A DNA stretch of 64,000 nucleotides from the NCBI GenBank assembly GCA_052171895.1, contig JBQMRN010000007.1, forward strand, positions 24,005 to 88,004, given 5' to 3'. A program made the position numbers and the translations under genes. Of the stretch, positions 10,407 to 20,830 are shown piece by piece. The notes below the pieces were generated by a model. The model saw only the letters and a list, made by a program, of their open reading frames with translations, was not told the DNA's origin and ran no database searches. How positions within the stretch are numbered: the stretch's first letter is position 1; each line of letters opens with the position of its first letter. The DNA comes from Arsenophonus sp052171895. GTDB taxonomy: Bacteria > Pseudomonadota > Gammaproteobacteria > Enterobacterales > Enterobacteriaceae.

Positions 10407-11865
10407 GAGTTATTAGAAAATATGGCGTATGACGGTTAGGGTACCCTCTGATGCTTCGTGGATCAGTTTCCCATCCTAAAATTAGATATTGTTTACCACC
10501 AGGGTCAGCAGGTTAAATGCATTTAGCCGGTTTCAGCTTTTCTGAGCAGACTCTAGTAGTTAAATAAGTATTAAAAGGGTTATTTTCTCTAACCACAGTT
10601 TTCGCGCGTCTGCTTAGTAGCCTCATGTCGTAAAACCCAATTCAATCAGATTTGTCGTTCTTATTGACGCTCACCCAGTGAGCTCTTGACGGGAAGAGCG
10701 TGAATGCCAGTAGTTTTTCTCGATCTTTTTCTAGCTTATTCATTGCTGCAGGACATTTTGCTGAAAACCTTCCTAACAAAACATCAAGAGCTTTATTATT
10801 GGTATGGCACCTCTTTGCTAGCCAGCCCTCCCCCCTCCCCCCCCGTAGCTCTCAACCTTAACTTTCTGTTGCATGCCATTTTGTTAGTGAAGCAAGCACA
10901 TTAGCTGTTTTCCTATACCCAACAGCGTTAGTGCTGTATGTCCGGGAATATCTTTGCATTGCATTCCGAAAATCAAGGCAGCGTCTCCCATAGCAACCCT
11001 GGAAGATACGGTTAAATCATACGCTCGCACAGGCCATTGAGAAGTTTTGGCAAGTTATGCTTCTGACTATCAATAAGCATCTTTGACCGCAAGTAACTCC
11101 TTATGCCCATGTTCAAAGTGACGCCGATAATGATCTAGCAGGCAAAGTCGATCATCTAATCTGATAGAACTATATATACCATCAACCAAGAAATAAACGT
11201 AGCACGTACCGCTTAAATCCAACAGAAGCCCACCAGCGCGCATACCATTAGCTATGTGCTTTCAAGCCATTACTGTTGCAATCTGCTGATGCTACTCTCT
11301 GCCAGAGATAGACCATATGCTTTTTCACTGAGAATTCGCCAAATGACTTCGTGAAAATCACCGGTGGATATGCCTTGCAGGAAGAAAACCATAGAGGGGC
11401 ACGAACTTTTTTGACAATTTTCCACACTTCAGATAAAATTGATAACAACTAGCTATTGAATAATATTCCTATTGCTGCTACGTTATCCCCTAATCCCCTA
11501 ACTTAGCTACTTTAATATCAATATTAGCAATACCAGTTTATCTATATAGTTTACTGTGGCAAATAACCATTACAGATGAGGGACATGGATGGCACTCAAG
11601 AAAGAGTGGCGTTTAACATGTTGTCACAGCATGAGCTTTAAGCTCCCCCATCAACGTGGGGGAGGGATGTATCAGGTGGCTGGCACTATTACGGATGAGT
11701 TCATGCAAGAGATCACAGGTAATATCTGGTTTCGCGGATAGCTGTAGAGTAGGCTTTTCATGGTATATCATCTCTCTGTTGTTGAAATCATTTATGAAAT
11801 CAATTAGCAGGGGGGGATACCCAGTATCTCTCAAATCACCATACACAAAAAATAAGCATAATTAG
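10407..11865 (-). mobile_element. IS256-family element, near full length but decayed
   Basis: Both terminal repeats are visible (GAGTTATTAG at 10407, GCATAATTA at 11857-11865). Minus-strand pieces include KPDITCDLLHELIRNSASHL (near 11700-11760). Many stops and indels break the reading frame. A C-rich run at 10828-10842 lies inside it. Confidence 0.75.
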
Positions 11866-12165
11866 ATAGTTGCTTATTCATTTTAATATCCTTCTAAATT
11901 CTTCATAAATCCCATTGTTCAGATGGTGGCGGGGGTGCTCTGATACTTAATATCGCTAAAAAACGGCCAACAGTTTTTTCAAGTAGGGTGTAGGGTTATT
12001 ACATATACTGTTTGCTATCAGACCATAAGAATCTATTGTCGTAAAAAACTGCATTATTTTCTGGTACGGTATTATCTGCTTCAGGGTGTGTGTTCAGAAC
12101 TTTTTAAGAACTATATGGCATGATTTCTTCTTTCGTTAATGGTTATCTTAGATAATACTTAACGA
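11866..12165. other. Unassigned sequence
   Basis: About 300 bases with stops in all frames and no recognised protein or RNA. It may be the upstream region of the following dead DUF1640 gene. Confidence 0.4.
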
Positions 12166-12174
12166 AAAGGAGGA

Positions 12175-12500
12175 TTCACGATTGGTTAGTTGCATTTGAT
12201 GCATTAAAATTTGTTAAAGCGCTGCTTTACAAAAAATCAGGCTAAAGTAATTTCTTTAGCTGTTCGTGAATCATACAATGTTGTTGATATAGCGACTAAA
12301 CGAGATTTAGGAGATGTTCATAAAGAAATAGACAGCAGATTTGATAGAATTGATGATGTTTGCTTTTGGAAAATTGAGAAATCAAATAGCTGATGTCCCG
12401 CAAAGACTTATTTATTGATAATTTATAACAGCTGTAAAGATTTTTCTTTTAAGAAAACTTTACTCTGAAAAGATGTTGAAGCGTTAATTGCCTGTTTGTT
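12175..12500 (+). pseudogene. DUF1640 (coiled-coil) protein, pseudogene
   Basis: An AAGGAGG site at 12167-12173 precedes a frame reading AFDALKFVKALL, then a frameshift into TKNQAKVISLAVRES and DIATKRDLGDVHKEIDSRFD, and a last KDVEALI piece at about 12470-12500. This is the pattern of small DUF1640 proteins: a predicted coiled coil of repeated K/E heptads followed by a C-terminal membrane helix. There is no normal start codon, and at least one frameshift and in-frame stops. The C terminus is interrupted by an IS1595 fragment. A second copy is at 62452-62816. Function is unknown. Confidence 0.6.
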
Positions 12501-12931
12501 TCGCTGACTCCAGTAAACTCAATCCATTCAAGATACATTGCAGATAACTAAATCATTTATCCTTGTGATGTAGCCTCGCCAGAGGACTTTCTCAGTAAGA
12601 TTGTTAAATGTTTTCCTATAATTATGGATTTTTCAACGAGATATAGCTGTTTTTTAACCCTAGCTAATAAATGTCTCAAGCGGATAATATATTCACTTTG
12701 ATATAAAGTGGGCAGGATAAAAAAGTGAAATGAATTGCTTCATGCATGAATCGATATCATCCGACAAATTATCACCGAACCAAGTAATAAAATGCAGCTT
12801 TATGTTGGTAGGGAGTGAGGAAAGAGTCTCTTTGAGCTGTATGACTATTTGCTTTTTCATAATAAGCCTCTGTAGGAAAAATCTTTCATATAGTATAAAA
12901 GATTTCCACAAACAACCTTTGCCAATATAGT
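12501..12931 (-). mobile_element. IS1595-family (ISXO2-like) fragment
   Basis: Minus-strand reading gives QIVIQLKETLSSLPTNIKLH and FITWFGDNLSDDID, the N-terminal region of the element at 37102-38142. It ends at 12931 in an inverted-repeat end (ACAACCTTTGCCAATATAG). The rest of the transposase is missing. It appears to be inserted in the DUF1640 pseudogene. Confidence 0.6.
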
Positions 12932-13338
12932 CAAACTGATCCAGTAATGATTTATTACTTTGATGGTTCATTTTCATACAAGGCTCATATCTGGTTCATC
13001 TAAGCTAAAATATTGCCATTTTGATAGGGAAGAGATTATTGCTTTTGACTTGCAAGGGACTGATATCCGAGTTTATGTTGTATAGAGACACGTGAACAGG
13101 CGTTTGTTCAATGAAATCTAAGAAGATTACGATGTCATTGTTATAACGATGATAGAAAAGATGAATCAGCTAGTTTGATTTTGTTAAAAATCCTTGATGA
13201 CAATATTGTTCTGACTTTAATTCATTCCAAATAGTCTGGCGAAAATGACTCAGCTGCTAGTCTTAAAGATCTTTAGGAAGTATGTGAGCAAGCATAAGAC
13301 GTGTATTCGTTGAAAGTAGCTTAATATTGAGTATTTGT
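12932..13338. other. Unassigned sequence between two inverted IS1595 fragments
   Basis: About 400 bases with short plus-strand open stretches (for example around 13180-13300) broken by stops. I recognise no family. The flanking IS1595 fragments are inverted relative to each other, so this piece could be trapped or inverted DNA. Confidence 0.35.
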
Positions 13339-13551
13339 GGCTATGTTAGCAAAGGTTGTTTGTGGAAATCTTTTATACTATATGAAAGATTTTTGCTACA
13401 GAGGGTTATACTATGAAAAAGTAAATAGTCATACAGATCAAAGAGACTCTTTTATCACTTCCTACCAACATAAAACTGCATTTCATTACTTGGTTCGGTG
13501 ATAATTTGTCGGATGATGTTGATTCATGCATTGAAGCAACTCATTTCACTT
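13339..13551 (+). mobile_element. IS1595-family fragment (N-terminal part)
   Basis: Starts with the terminal repeat GGCTATGTTAGCAAAGGTTGTTT and runs through the same N-terminal region as 37102-37330. It is interrupted at about 13552 by IS256 DNA. A short piece like the element's C-terminal coding end reappears at 13982-14035. Confidence 0.6.
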
Positions 13552-13981
13552 TATGCTGCTAATAAAGCTCTTGATGTTTTTTGGTAAGCTTTTTAGCTAA
13601 GTGTATCCTGCAGGGATGAAGATGCTGGAGGAAGATTGAGAAGAACTTTTGTTGGCATTCTATGAGTCTCTATCAAGGAGCACTTCACTTGGAGTCAATA
13701 AGAACGATGAATCCGATTGAATTGATTTTTGTGGCAACTGAGGCTACGGACGCCTACGCGAAAAGAACTGTGCTTATAAAAAAACAACCTTTTCAATGGT
13801 ATTTAAGCTGTTCCCCTCTGCTCAGAAAAGCTGGAAGCAGCTAACCTGAATCTAGGATTTGATACGATTGATCCTGTTGGTAAACAACGTCCAGTTTAAG
13901 GACGGAGAACAAATTCACGAAGCATCAGAGTGAAATACATAGATAGCCTAATCGCCATACACTAGATATTGCTAATAAGTC
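13552..13981 (+). mobile_element. IS256-family element, 3' fragment
   Basis: Covers the transposase C-terminal third (SIRTMNPIE, then YAKRTVLIKKQPFQWYL, and QIHEASE) and ends in the right terminal repeat TAGATATTGCTAATAAGTC. The 5' half is absent. Confidence 0.65.
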
Positions 13982-14261
13982 ATTATCTGCTTTTTGGAAA
14001 AGATTGTTTGAATCCACAAGAATTGAAATATACAGGCGTGGGTGGTTGGGTTACACATTTTCTGCGAAAATGCAATAACTTTTCTCAACGCATAGATACC
14101 CCTATTCTTCTTATCAAGAAGAATCCGTCAGCATGACGTGACGGCAATAGAGAAATTTCGTATTTAAAATTAACGCTAATTAGCAGAGGAAACGTAATTT
14201 AATTCCCCTTGTAATCATTATTACAATTATTTTTAATGAGAAAAATCCAATTTGATCCAAT

Positions 14262-14572
14262 TTATAGCATGGCTAATTTAGGTTGTAATTCGTTAAATGA
14301 TGAAGGAATAAGTTTCAATGTAGTACTGGTGGCTTCCATCTAATAACTGGATATAGTAAGGCACGCGATAGCAAAAATTACTGTAATAAGTTCTCTTCCC
14401 TGGTTGGTTGTCTTTTAACCCGGATAAAGTTTCTATAATTAACTTAAATTTTCCAGGTAAATTCAAAATCAATGTTTGCTTATGGGATCATACCAACTTA
14501 GCGTTATAGGATTACCAATGCCACAAAATATAAATTAATTTGTCGCATTTGTTTAGAACATGCGCAACTCAT
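14262..14572 (-). pseudogene. mog: Molybdopterin adenylyltransferase remnant
   Basis: On the minus strand QMRQINLYFVALVIL, then QTLILNLPG and PYYIQLLDG align with the C-terminal half of E. coli Mog (QMRQISLHFVPTAIL, QALILNLPG, PYCIQLLEG). The N-terminal half is gone and stops and frameshifts interrupt the rest. It lies just downstream of tal, the same order as E. coli talB-mog. Loss implies that molybdenum cofactor synthesis is impaired or absent. Confidence 0.75.
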
Positions 14573-14761
14573 CCAATGATATCCCTTTCAATTCGATATT
14601 GAAAGGAAAATGTTTAATTCTGAATCTATTCAACTTATGCTATTGTGATATAAAAGTAAATAATATTATTTACTAGCATGAGGCATAAAATCAGAGTAGC
14701 AAGTATAAGCTAAAACCTAGTAAATAATCTATTTAGATTTATAGTTTATAACAGAGAAAAA

Positions 14762-15722
14762 TTAATTACAACTGCTCTGCAACCATTTTTCTAATTTTTC
14801 TTGATCAATGGCAAATTTACGAATACCATCAGCCAGTTTTTCCGTCGCCATGGTATAAGCATGATGTTGCCAATAGAATTCTGCTTCTGTCATCAGTTTA
14901 GGCGCTAATTGAATTTGACCATTAAATGTTAATTTAAGCACGACTTCGCCTTGCGCCTCAGAAAGCTCTTTAATTAATACTGTAGAAATCGTTAACCGAT
15001 CACAGCCTGCCAGTTGCAAGATTTCCTCTTTGATTGTGAAAACTTACCCCCATTACAACAGTTTTATAGCCATGCTGTTTATAATAATTATAAATTTCTG
15101 TAACAGAAATAACGCCAGGATCTTCTTGTGCTGCATAGTCCTTTATATCAGTCAGTATTCCCTTTATATCAATCAAGAATATGACCGACAAAATGTGAAA
15201 TCAGATAAACGCCGGCTTCAGCACAAGCTCGTGCCTGAGCAAAAGAGAATAATAGCGTTAGATTAGAGTTAATATTCTCTTTTTCTAACTTTTCTGGCGC
15301 GCGGATCCCTTGCCAAATTGAAGCTAACTTGATTAAAATACGCTCATTTTTAATGCCTGCATGATTATAAAGTTCAATAATATGGCGCGCTTTTTTAATA
15401 CAGGCTTCAGTATCATAGGAAGTCGCGCATCAACTTCCGTTAAAATTCTTCCCGGAATTAATTGTAAGATTTCTAACCCAATATTAACAGATAATTTATC
15501 ACACGCATCAATGATTTGTTGCTCACGTGACTGGCTTTGTTCCAGTGCCAAAGTGATTGCTTCATCAATGAGTGGCTGATATTCTGGAATCTTAGCCGTA
15601 TTAAGGATCAAAGAGTGGTTAGTTGTTGCATCTTCAGGTTTATAAAGCTTTATTATGCTAATATCACCCGTATCTGCTACAACCGTTGTCATTTTACCTA
15701 AAGAGCTTAATTTATCGGTTAT
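14762..15722 (-). pseudogene. tal: Transaldolase, pseudogene
   Basis: Recognisable along its full length as TalB: TTVVADTGDISIIKLYKPED, NIGLEILQLIPGRILTEVDA, ILIKLA, LTLLFSFAQARACAEAGVYL, EDPGVISVTEIYNYYKQHG and KLADGIRKFAIDQEKLEK. The start codon after a good AAGGAG has become ATA (15722-15720). There are frameshifts near 15410-15440, 15150 and 15020, and a TGG-to-TGA stop in ILDWYK. The non-oxidative pentose-phosphate branch has lost this enzyme unless a second copy (talA) exists elsewhere. Confidence 0.92.
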
Positions 15723-15972
15723 TTTAATCTCCTTATTATTGAAATGATCCTGAGGCTAAGGATCCTATTTTGCTCTAAAATATCACGTATTGATATTACA
15801 ACAAATAAATTCACCAACCATTTCTGTTAAAACAAATTTCGTTTGCTTATTTTTCACACCAAACTATCGTTTGAATAGCAATAATTAACGTTAAATGATA
15901 AAATAACCCAATGATACCCATTCAGTATTTTGATTAAAGTTGTTTATTTTTGAATATTATTAGGTATTAATT

Positions 15973-16690
15973 ATGCTTATCATGATCTCATCACCCAAAA
16001 TATTTGATTATGAAAGTCCGCTTGCTAGCATAGAATATAGTCAGCAAACCCTGTTACACAGACAGAGCACTTGATTGAAGTTTTTGTAAACTTACACCAC
16101 AGGAAATTAGTAGTATAATGTAAATTAGTGATAAATTGGCCGATTTAAATGCAACGCGTTTTTGATAGTGGCATGCTAATTTTACCATAGAAAATATCCA
16201 ACTTGGATCCCCTGGTTTTTAAAAGTGATGTCTATACCAGATTCCAAGCGGAAAGTTTTATGCAAAAAGATTTCATCTTTGCCAAAAAGATCTTCGTATT
16301 TTATCAGCCTTATAGGCTTATAATGGCGTATTACGCCAATTTAGCTTTATACCTTTTGGTAGAATATTTTTACTGAAATCTTAATCAAGGCTCTATATAA
16401 AGCAGCCAAGTAATAATATTCTGATTAATTTAGCATCAGATGAATATTTTAATGCCGTTATTGCAAAAAATTGTATGCTTATATTTCCCTATTTTTTAGA
16501 TGAAAATAGGGAAAATATAAAGTCATCAGTTTCTATGCAAAACAAGCTCATGGGGTAATTAGTTGTTTTATTTATTTACAATCAACTAAAAATGTTAAAT
16601 AACTGATTGAATTATTTAACTTAGTCGCTTCTAAATTTGATAACTCTGCTTCCAAAGATAATTAGCTAGTCTTTAAACGATCATAACTTA
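15973..16690 (+). pseudogene. yaaA: Peroxide-stress protein YaaA, pseudogene
   Basis: The start MLIMISSPKIFDYESPLASI and later NLASDEYFNAVI and VISFYAKQAHGVIS match YaaA (LIMISPAKTLDYQSPLA, NLASDEYFKSV, IISFYAKKARG). Frames shift repeatedly and stops occur throughout. It is divergent from tal, as in E. coli. An IS481 copy begins at its 3' end. Confidence 0.85.
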
Positions 16691-16697
16691 GTTAATT

Positions 16698-17765
16698 ATT
16701 TGGTCCCGGATCATTATATAGACCCTCGTCAACACACTTCTATTCATGGCAATAGACCTACTGATGGATATTGTTGAGGGGAAAATATCATGATGATTAG
16801 GCTCCATCGTCAGCCAACTATAATACTTAAAATTAGAGCTGCTCTTCAGTCAAGCAAAGAGCCTGCGTCTACTTTGCCTAAGAGTTTATTGGATGTCCGA
16901 ACTTAGCGTTTCTGAAGGGTAAAACGAGATGATATTGATGATCATAGTCATATTCTTCATCGTTTGCCGACGATGCTATTACTCGTTTAGGAAAGCTGTA
17001 GTAGTTTTTTTCGAAAAATATTTTTCTTCCTCTCGAGGAAGAGGCTCTGCTGGTACAAATCGTACGCGAATTCCCTAACCAAATTTGTATCTTGATCTTG
17101 CCTTGATCACTGTTTACGCAGGCAAGTATGGGCAGGATTTGCGTGAAATGAGGTAGAAAACAGCGAAGCCAAAGCATAAAGTATTTAAAAGCTACGAGTC
17201 TGGTATTATTTGTACGTAGATGTGAAATATTTTCCGAAAATCCAAAACGAAACTTTATAACGTTATCTTTTTGTAGGGTAGCTATAGACCACGCAACTCG
17301 ATTGCTTTTTATTCTTTTTTAGAAGGATAAGACTGTGCTAAATATTTGATGCTTCTTACGTAATCTTAACCGAGCATCTCCCATGGGTATCCATCAGGTA
17401 CTTACAGATAATGGCAAAGAATTTATAGATCGCCTTTTTGGTCTGTGAAAACGTTCAGCCACCGGAAAAACATAAATTCGCCAGTTTCTGTAGAGAGCTT
17501 GCTATAGAATAATGACTTTTTAGCCAGCCGATCTATTCTCAAACAAATTGTATGGTTCGAGCGATTTAATGAGCGTATAGAAGATGGGATGCAAAGGCAT
17601 CATTTTAATTCTGCTAAAGAGATTGAGATCACTCTGCATCGATATGTTTAGCTGTATAATCATGAATTAGCAAAATTAGTAATTATGTAATAAAACTCGA
17701 TTGCAGTCTATGAAAGATTGCTTCAAAGTTAAACTTGAATTATTCAAAAAAACCATACTATCTTC
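16698..17765 (+). mobile_element. IS481-family element, decayed
   Basis: The left end TTTGGTCCCGGATC matches the copy at 26214. Plus-strand pieces read KQRACVYFA, then KYFPKI (after 17218), VAIDHATRLLF, VLTDNGKEFIDRLFGL, HFNSAKEIEITLHRY and LQSMKDCFKVKLELF, the order of an IS481 transposase (integrase-core DDE). Frameshifts and stops abolish function. It sits directly upstream of uppS. Confidence 0.8.
17718..17746 (+). promoter_or_regulatory. Candidate outward promoter in IS481 end, facing uppS
   Basis: TTGCTT (17718-17723), a 17-base spacer and TATTCA (17741-17746) resemble a sigma-70 promoter. It lies 61 bases before the uppS start. The same arrangement occurs in the IS481 copy upstream of lpxB. 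Inferred from sequence only. Confidence 0.4.
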
Positions 17766-17807
17766 TTGGATGTAATAATTAGCTTATAGTAAAGGAATTC
17801 TTTTGGC

Positions 17808-18563
17808 ATGAAACTTATGTATGATAATGATAGCTCACAGCAACGAATTCCAAAGCATGTTGCTATTATTATGGATGGTAATGGACGCTGGGCGAAGCAA
17901 CATGGAAAGTTAAGAATTAATGGGCATCGAGCAGGGACAGAAGCGGTGCAAAAAGTGGTTAAATTTGCTGTTGAAAATAAAATTCAGTCTTTAACGCTCT
18001 ATGCGTTTAGTAGTGAAAATTGGAGTCGACCAGAAACTGAAGTTACTGCTTTGATGGAACTTTTTACTTGGTTTCTAGATGATGAAGTTAAAAACTTAAA
18101 TATTCATAATATTAAATTAACGATTATTGGCAATATAAGCCAATTTAAGTCTAAATTACAAAATCGAATTAAACACGCGGTTGACTTAACCGCAAATAAT
18201 ACTGGATTGCAACTTAATATTGCCGCTAATTATGGTGGTCGTTGGGATATTACCCATGCAATGGGACTTATTGCTGAAAAAATTAAGGAGGGGTCATTAT
18301 TACCAGAAAATATTAACGAAGATACGATAAATGAATTTATTAGTCTACATGATCAACCAACCGTTGATTTAGTTATTAGAACTGGGAGAGAATATCGAAT
18401 TAGTAATTTTCTTTTATGGCAGATTGCTTATGCTGAATTTTATTTTACCGATGTTCTCTGGCCGGATTTTGATGAGGAAGCTTTCAAAAGTGCAATTGTG
18501 GCTTTTAATCAACGTGAACGACGTTTTGGTAACAGTGAGCCTGATGATATCAATGAAGAATAG
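17808..18563 (+). CDS. uppS: Undecaprenyl diphosphate synthase
   Basis: Cis-prenyltransferase making the C55 lipid carrier for peptidoglycan and LPS from FPP and IPP. 251 residues (E. coli 253). The catalytic aspartate D23 in IMDGNGRWAK, the LTLYAFSSENW segment and the late R-x5-R motif are present. At residue 194 the motif reads RTGREYRISNF where most family members have RTGGExRxSNF, a single G-to-A change. ATG at 17808 is about 10 bases after AAAGGA; a second ATG lies at 17817. First gene of a long plus-strand operon; cdsA starts 10 bases after its stop. Confidence 0.94.
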   Translation: MKLMYDNDSSQQRIPKHVAIIMDGNGRWAKQHGKLRINGHRAGTEAVQKVVKFAVENKIQSLTLYAFSSENWSRPETEVTALMELFTWFLDDEVKNLNIHNIKLTIIGNISQFKSKLQNRIKHAVDLTANNTGLQLNIAANYGGRWDITHAMGLIAEKIKEGSLLPENINEDTINEFISLHDQPTVDLVIRTGREYRISNFLLWQIAYAEFYFTDVLWPDFDEEAFKSAIVAFNQRERRFGNSEPDDINEE

Positions 18564-18573
18564 GGGGACTCTT

Positions 18574-19428
18574 TTGCTAAACTTAAATGCTCGTATCATT
18601 ACAGCTGTCATACTAATTCCATTAGTTATTGCTGCAATTTTTTTCTTACCTCTTAATTTGTTTGGTTATCTTATAATTATTATTTGCTCGTTAGCTGCTT
18701 GGGAATGGAGCGAATTTATTGGGTGGACGGTACAGATAAAACGAATTATAAGTGCTGTTTTATTTGGTATTTGTTTATTGGGTTTGCAATTGTCATTTCA
18801 AGATCTTAGTCTTTTAATAAAAGAGCCTTTGATTACTTATATTTTATCGGCTGGATTAGTTTGGTGGTTAATTGCGATAATATTTGTTGTCACTTTTCCT
18901 ACTTCTTCTCGATTCTGGTCTCAGTCAGTAATATTAAAAATTTTGTTTGGTATTTTAACTATTTTACCTTTTTACTGTGGCATGTTGGTTTTAAAAAGTA
19001 TCGATTATTATATTGACGATTTTATCGGTGCTTGGTGGGTGCTTTATGTCATGCTATTAGTTTGGAGTGTAGATAGTGGCGCTTATTTTTTTGGTCATTT
19101 ATTTGGTAAACACAAACTAGCAGCGAAGGTTTCTCCTGCTAAAACCCTGGAGGGTATGCTAGGTGGTATGCTGACAGCAGGTATTATAGCCTGGATATTT
19201 AGTTTATTTGTTCCTGTTTTATTAACATCTAAGAATTTATTATTTTCTTCTATTATTGTTGTAATTATCTCTGTTTTTGGTGATTTAACGGAAAGTATGT
19301 TTAAACGTCAAGCTGGCATAAAAAATAGTAGTTATTTAATTCCAGGGCATGGTGGCGTATTAGATAGAATCGATAGCTTGACAGCGGCTATACCTGTTTT
19401 TGTAGGATTGACATGGTTATTTTTTTAG
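18574..19428 (+). CDS. cdsA: Phosphatidate cytidylyltransferase
   Basis: Inner-membrane enzyme forming CDP-diacylglycerol from phosphatidate and CTP, the entry to phospholipid synthesis. With the TTG at 18574, preceded by AGGGGGAC, the product is 284 residues and begins LLNLNARIITAV (fMet first), aligning with E. coli MLKYRLISAF. It has several hydrophobic helices. The C-terminal signature GDLTESMFKRQAGIKNSS...PGHGGVLDRIDS is intact. A longer reading from 18424 only extends back over uppS and is not supported. Confidence 0.94.
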   Translation: MLNLNARIITAVILIPLVIAAIFFLPLNLFGYLIIIICSLAAWEWSEFIGWTVQIKRIISAVLFGICLLGLQLSFQDLSLLIKEPLITYILSAGLVWWLIAIIFVVTFPTSSRFWSQSVILKILFGILTILPFYCGMLVLKSIDYYIDDFIGAWWVLYVMLLVWSVDSGAYFFGHLFGKHKLAAKVSPAKTLEGMLGGMLTAGIIAWIFSLFVPVLLTSKNLLFSSIIVVIISVFGDLTESMFKRQAGIKNSSYLIPGHGGVLDRIDSLTAAIPVFVGLTWLFF

Positions 19429-19443
19429 TTTTTAATGTGTATT

Positions 19444-20796
19444 ATGGGAATACTTTGGAGTTTAGCTACATTTTTTATTGCATTAAATATGCTAATTATT
19501 GCACATGAATTTGGCCATTTTTGGGTGGCTAGGCGCTGTGGTATTTATGTTGAGCGTTTCTCCATTGGTTTTGGAAAAGCCTTATGGGGTAAAGTTGATC
19601 GCCATGGTACAGAATTTGTTATTTCCCTGATCCCCTTGGGTGGTTATGTTAAAATGTTAGATGAGCGAGTTGCTCCTGTAGCGCTAGAGCGTCGCCACTT
19701 TGCTTTTAATAATAAAACAGTAGGTCAGTGTGCTGCAGTAGTTAGTGCTGGGCCAATAGCTAATTTTTTATTGGCAATATTTTTTTATTGGTTAGTTTTT
19801 ATTATTGGTATACCTTCCGTACGTCCAGTCATTGAAGATATTCAGTCAAACTCGATTGCTGAGCAAGCAAATATTTCACCAGGTATGCAACTAAAATCAA
19901 TAGATGATATCGAAACCCCTGATTGGAATGCAGTTCGTCTCGCTTTAATTAGTAAAATTGGAAATCAAGAATTAAGAGTGAAGGTTTTACTTATTGAAAA
20001 TTCAACACCAATAAAAAAACTAATTAATTTAAGAGAATGGCATTTTGATCCGGACGTTCAAGATCCGGTTTTATCTTTGGGGATTATGCCAGTTAGTGAC
20101 AGGCAAGATCCTGTTGTGCGTAATATTCAACCTGGCTCAGCGGCAGCATTATCAGGTTTACAAATAGGAGATAGAATTGTAAAAGTAGGTGAGCAGGTAA
20201 TAGATATTTGGCATCCATTCACCTACTTTGTTCAAAAAAGTCCTAATATTCCATTGTTATTGACGATTGAAAGAGAAGGTGAACAGCAGCAATTAACGTT
20301 AACACCGGAAATAAAAACGATAGCTAAAAGGCGGCAAATTGGATTTGCTGGGCTTGAATTATCAGTAATACCACTTGCAGATGAGTATAAAATCACTCAG
20401 CAATATGGTCTTTTTTATGCGTTGTACCAGGCAACCGATAAAACTTGGCAGTTGATGAAGTTGACAGTTAGCATGATAGCTAAATTAGTTACTGGTGATA
20501 TTAAACTTAATAATCTTAGTGGACCTGTTTCTATTGCAAAAGGAGCCGTCATTTCTGCTGAGTCTGGTTTAGTGTATTATCTGATGTTTATTGCATTGAT
20601 TAGTATTAATTTAGGAATCATTAATCTGTTTCCTTTGCCTGTATTAGATGGTGGACACTTACTTTTCTTGCTAATCGAAAGGATTAAAGGAGAGCCAGTG
20701 TCTGAACGTGTACAAGATTTCAGCTATCGTATTGGTGCTATTCTATTGATATTATTAATGGGGTTTGCACTTTTCAATGATTTCTCTCGTCTTTAA
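19444..20796 (+). CDS. rseP: Site-2 zinc metalloprotease RseP
   Basis: Intramembrane protease that cleaves RseA after DegS and so releases sigma-E; it also trims remnant signal peptides. 450 residues from the ATG at 19444 (an in-frame ATG lies at 19435). The zinc motif H21-EFGH is in the first membrane segment, with two central PDZ domains. The second metal ligand is in PLPVLDGGH (D402). The 19444 start gives near-E. coli numbering. No strong Shine-Dalgarno is seen, so it may be translationally coupled to cdsA six bases upstream. Its usual upstream partner degS is a pseudogene in this window. Confidence 0.94.
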   Translation: MGILWSLATFFIALNMLIIAHEFGHFWVARRCGIYVERFSIGFGKALWGKVDRHGTEFVISLIPLGGYVKMLDERVAPVALERRHFAFNNKTVGQCAAVVSAGPIANFLLAIFFYWLVFIIGIPSVRPVIEDIQSNSIAEQANISPGMQLKSIDDIETPDWNAVRLALISKIGNQELRVKVLLIENSTPIKKLINLREWHFDPDVQDPVLSLGIMPVSDRQDPVVRNIQPGSAAALSGLQIGDRIVKVGEQVIDIWHPFTYFVQKSPNIPLLLTIEREGEQQQLTLTPEIKTIAKRRQIGFAGLELSVIPLADEYKITQQYGLFYALYQATDKTWQLMKLTVSMIAKLVTGDIKLNNLSGPVSIAKGAVISAESGLVYYLMFIALISINLGIINLFPLPVLDGGHLLFLLIERIKGEPVSERVQDFSYRIGAILLILLMGFALFNDFSRL

Positions 20797-20830
20797 GAGA
20801 CAAGACTAGTTAGGAATACTCATAACAATA

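Noticed and set aside
10828..10842. C-rich run as a phase-variable tract
   Set aside because: It lies inside a dead IS256 copy with no open frame on either side, so length change would have no effect.
16878..17177. 99-residue minus-strand ORF
   Set aside because: Antisense to the decayed IS481 transposase, which is readable on the plus strand.
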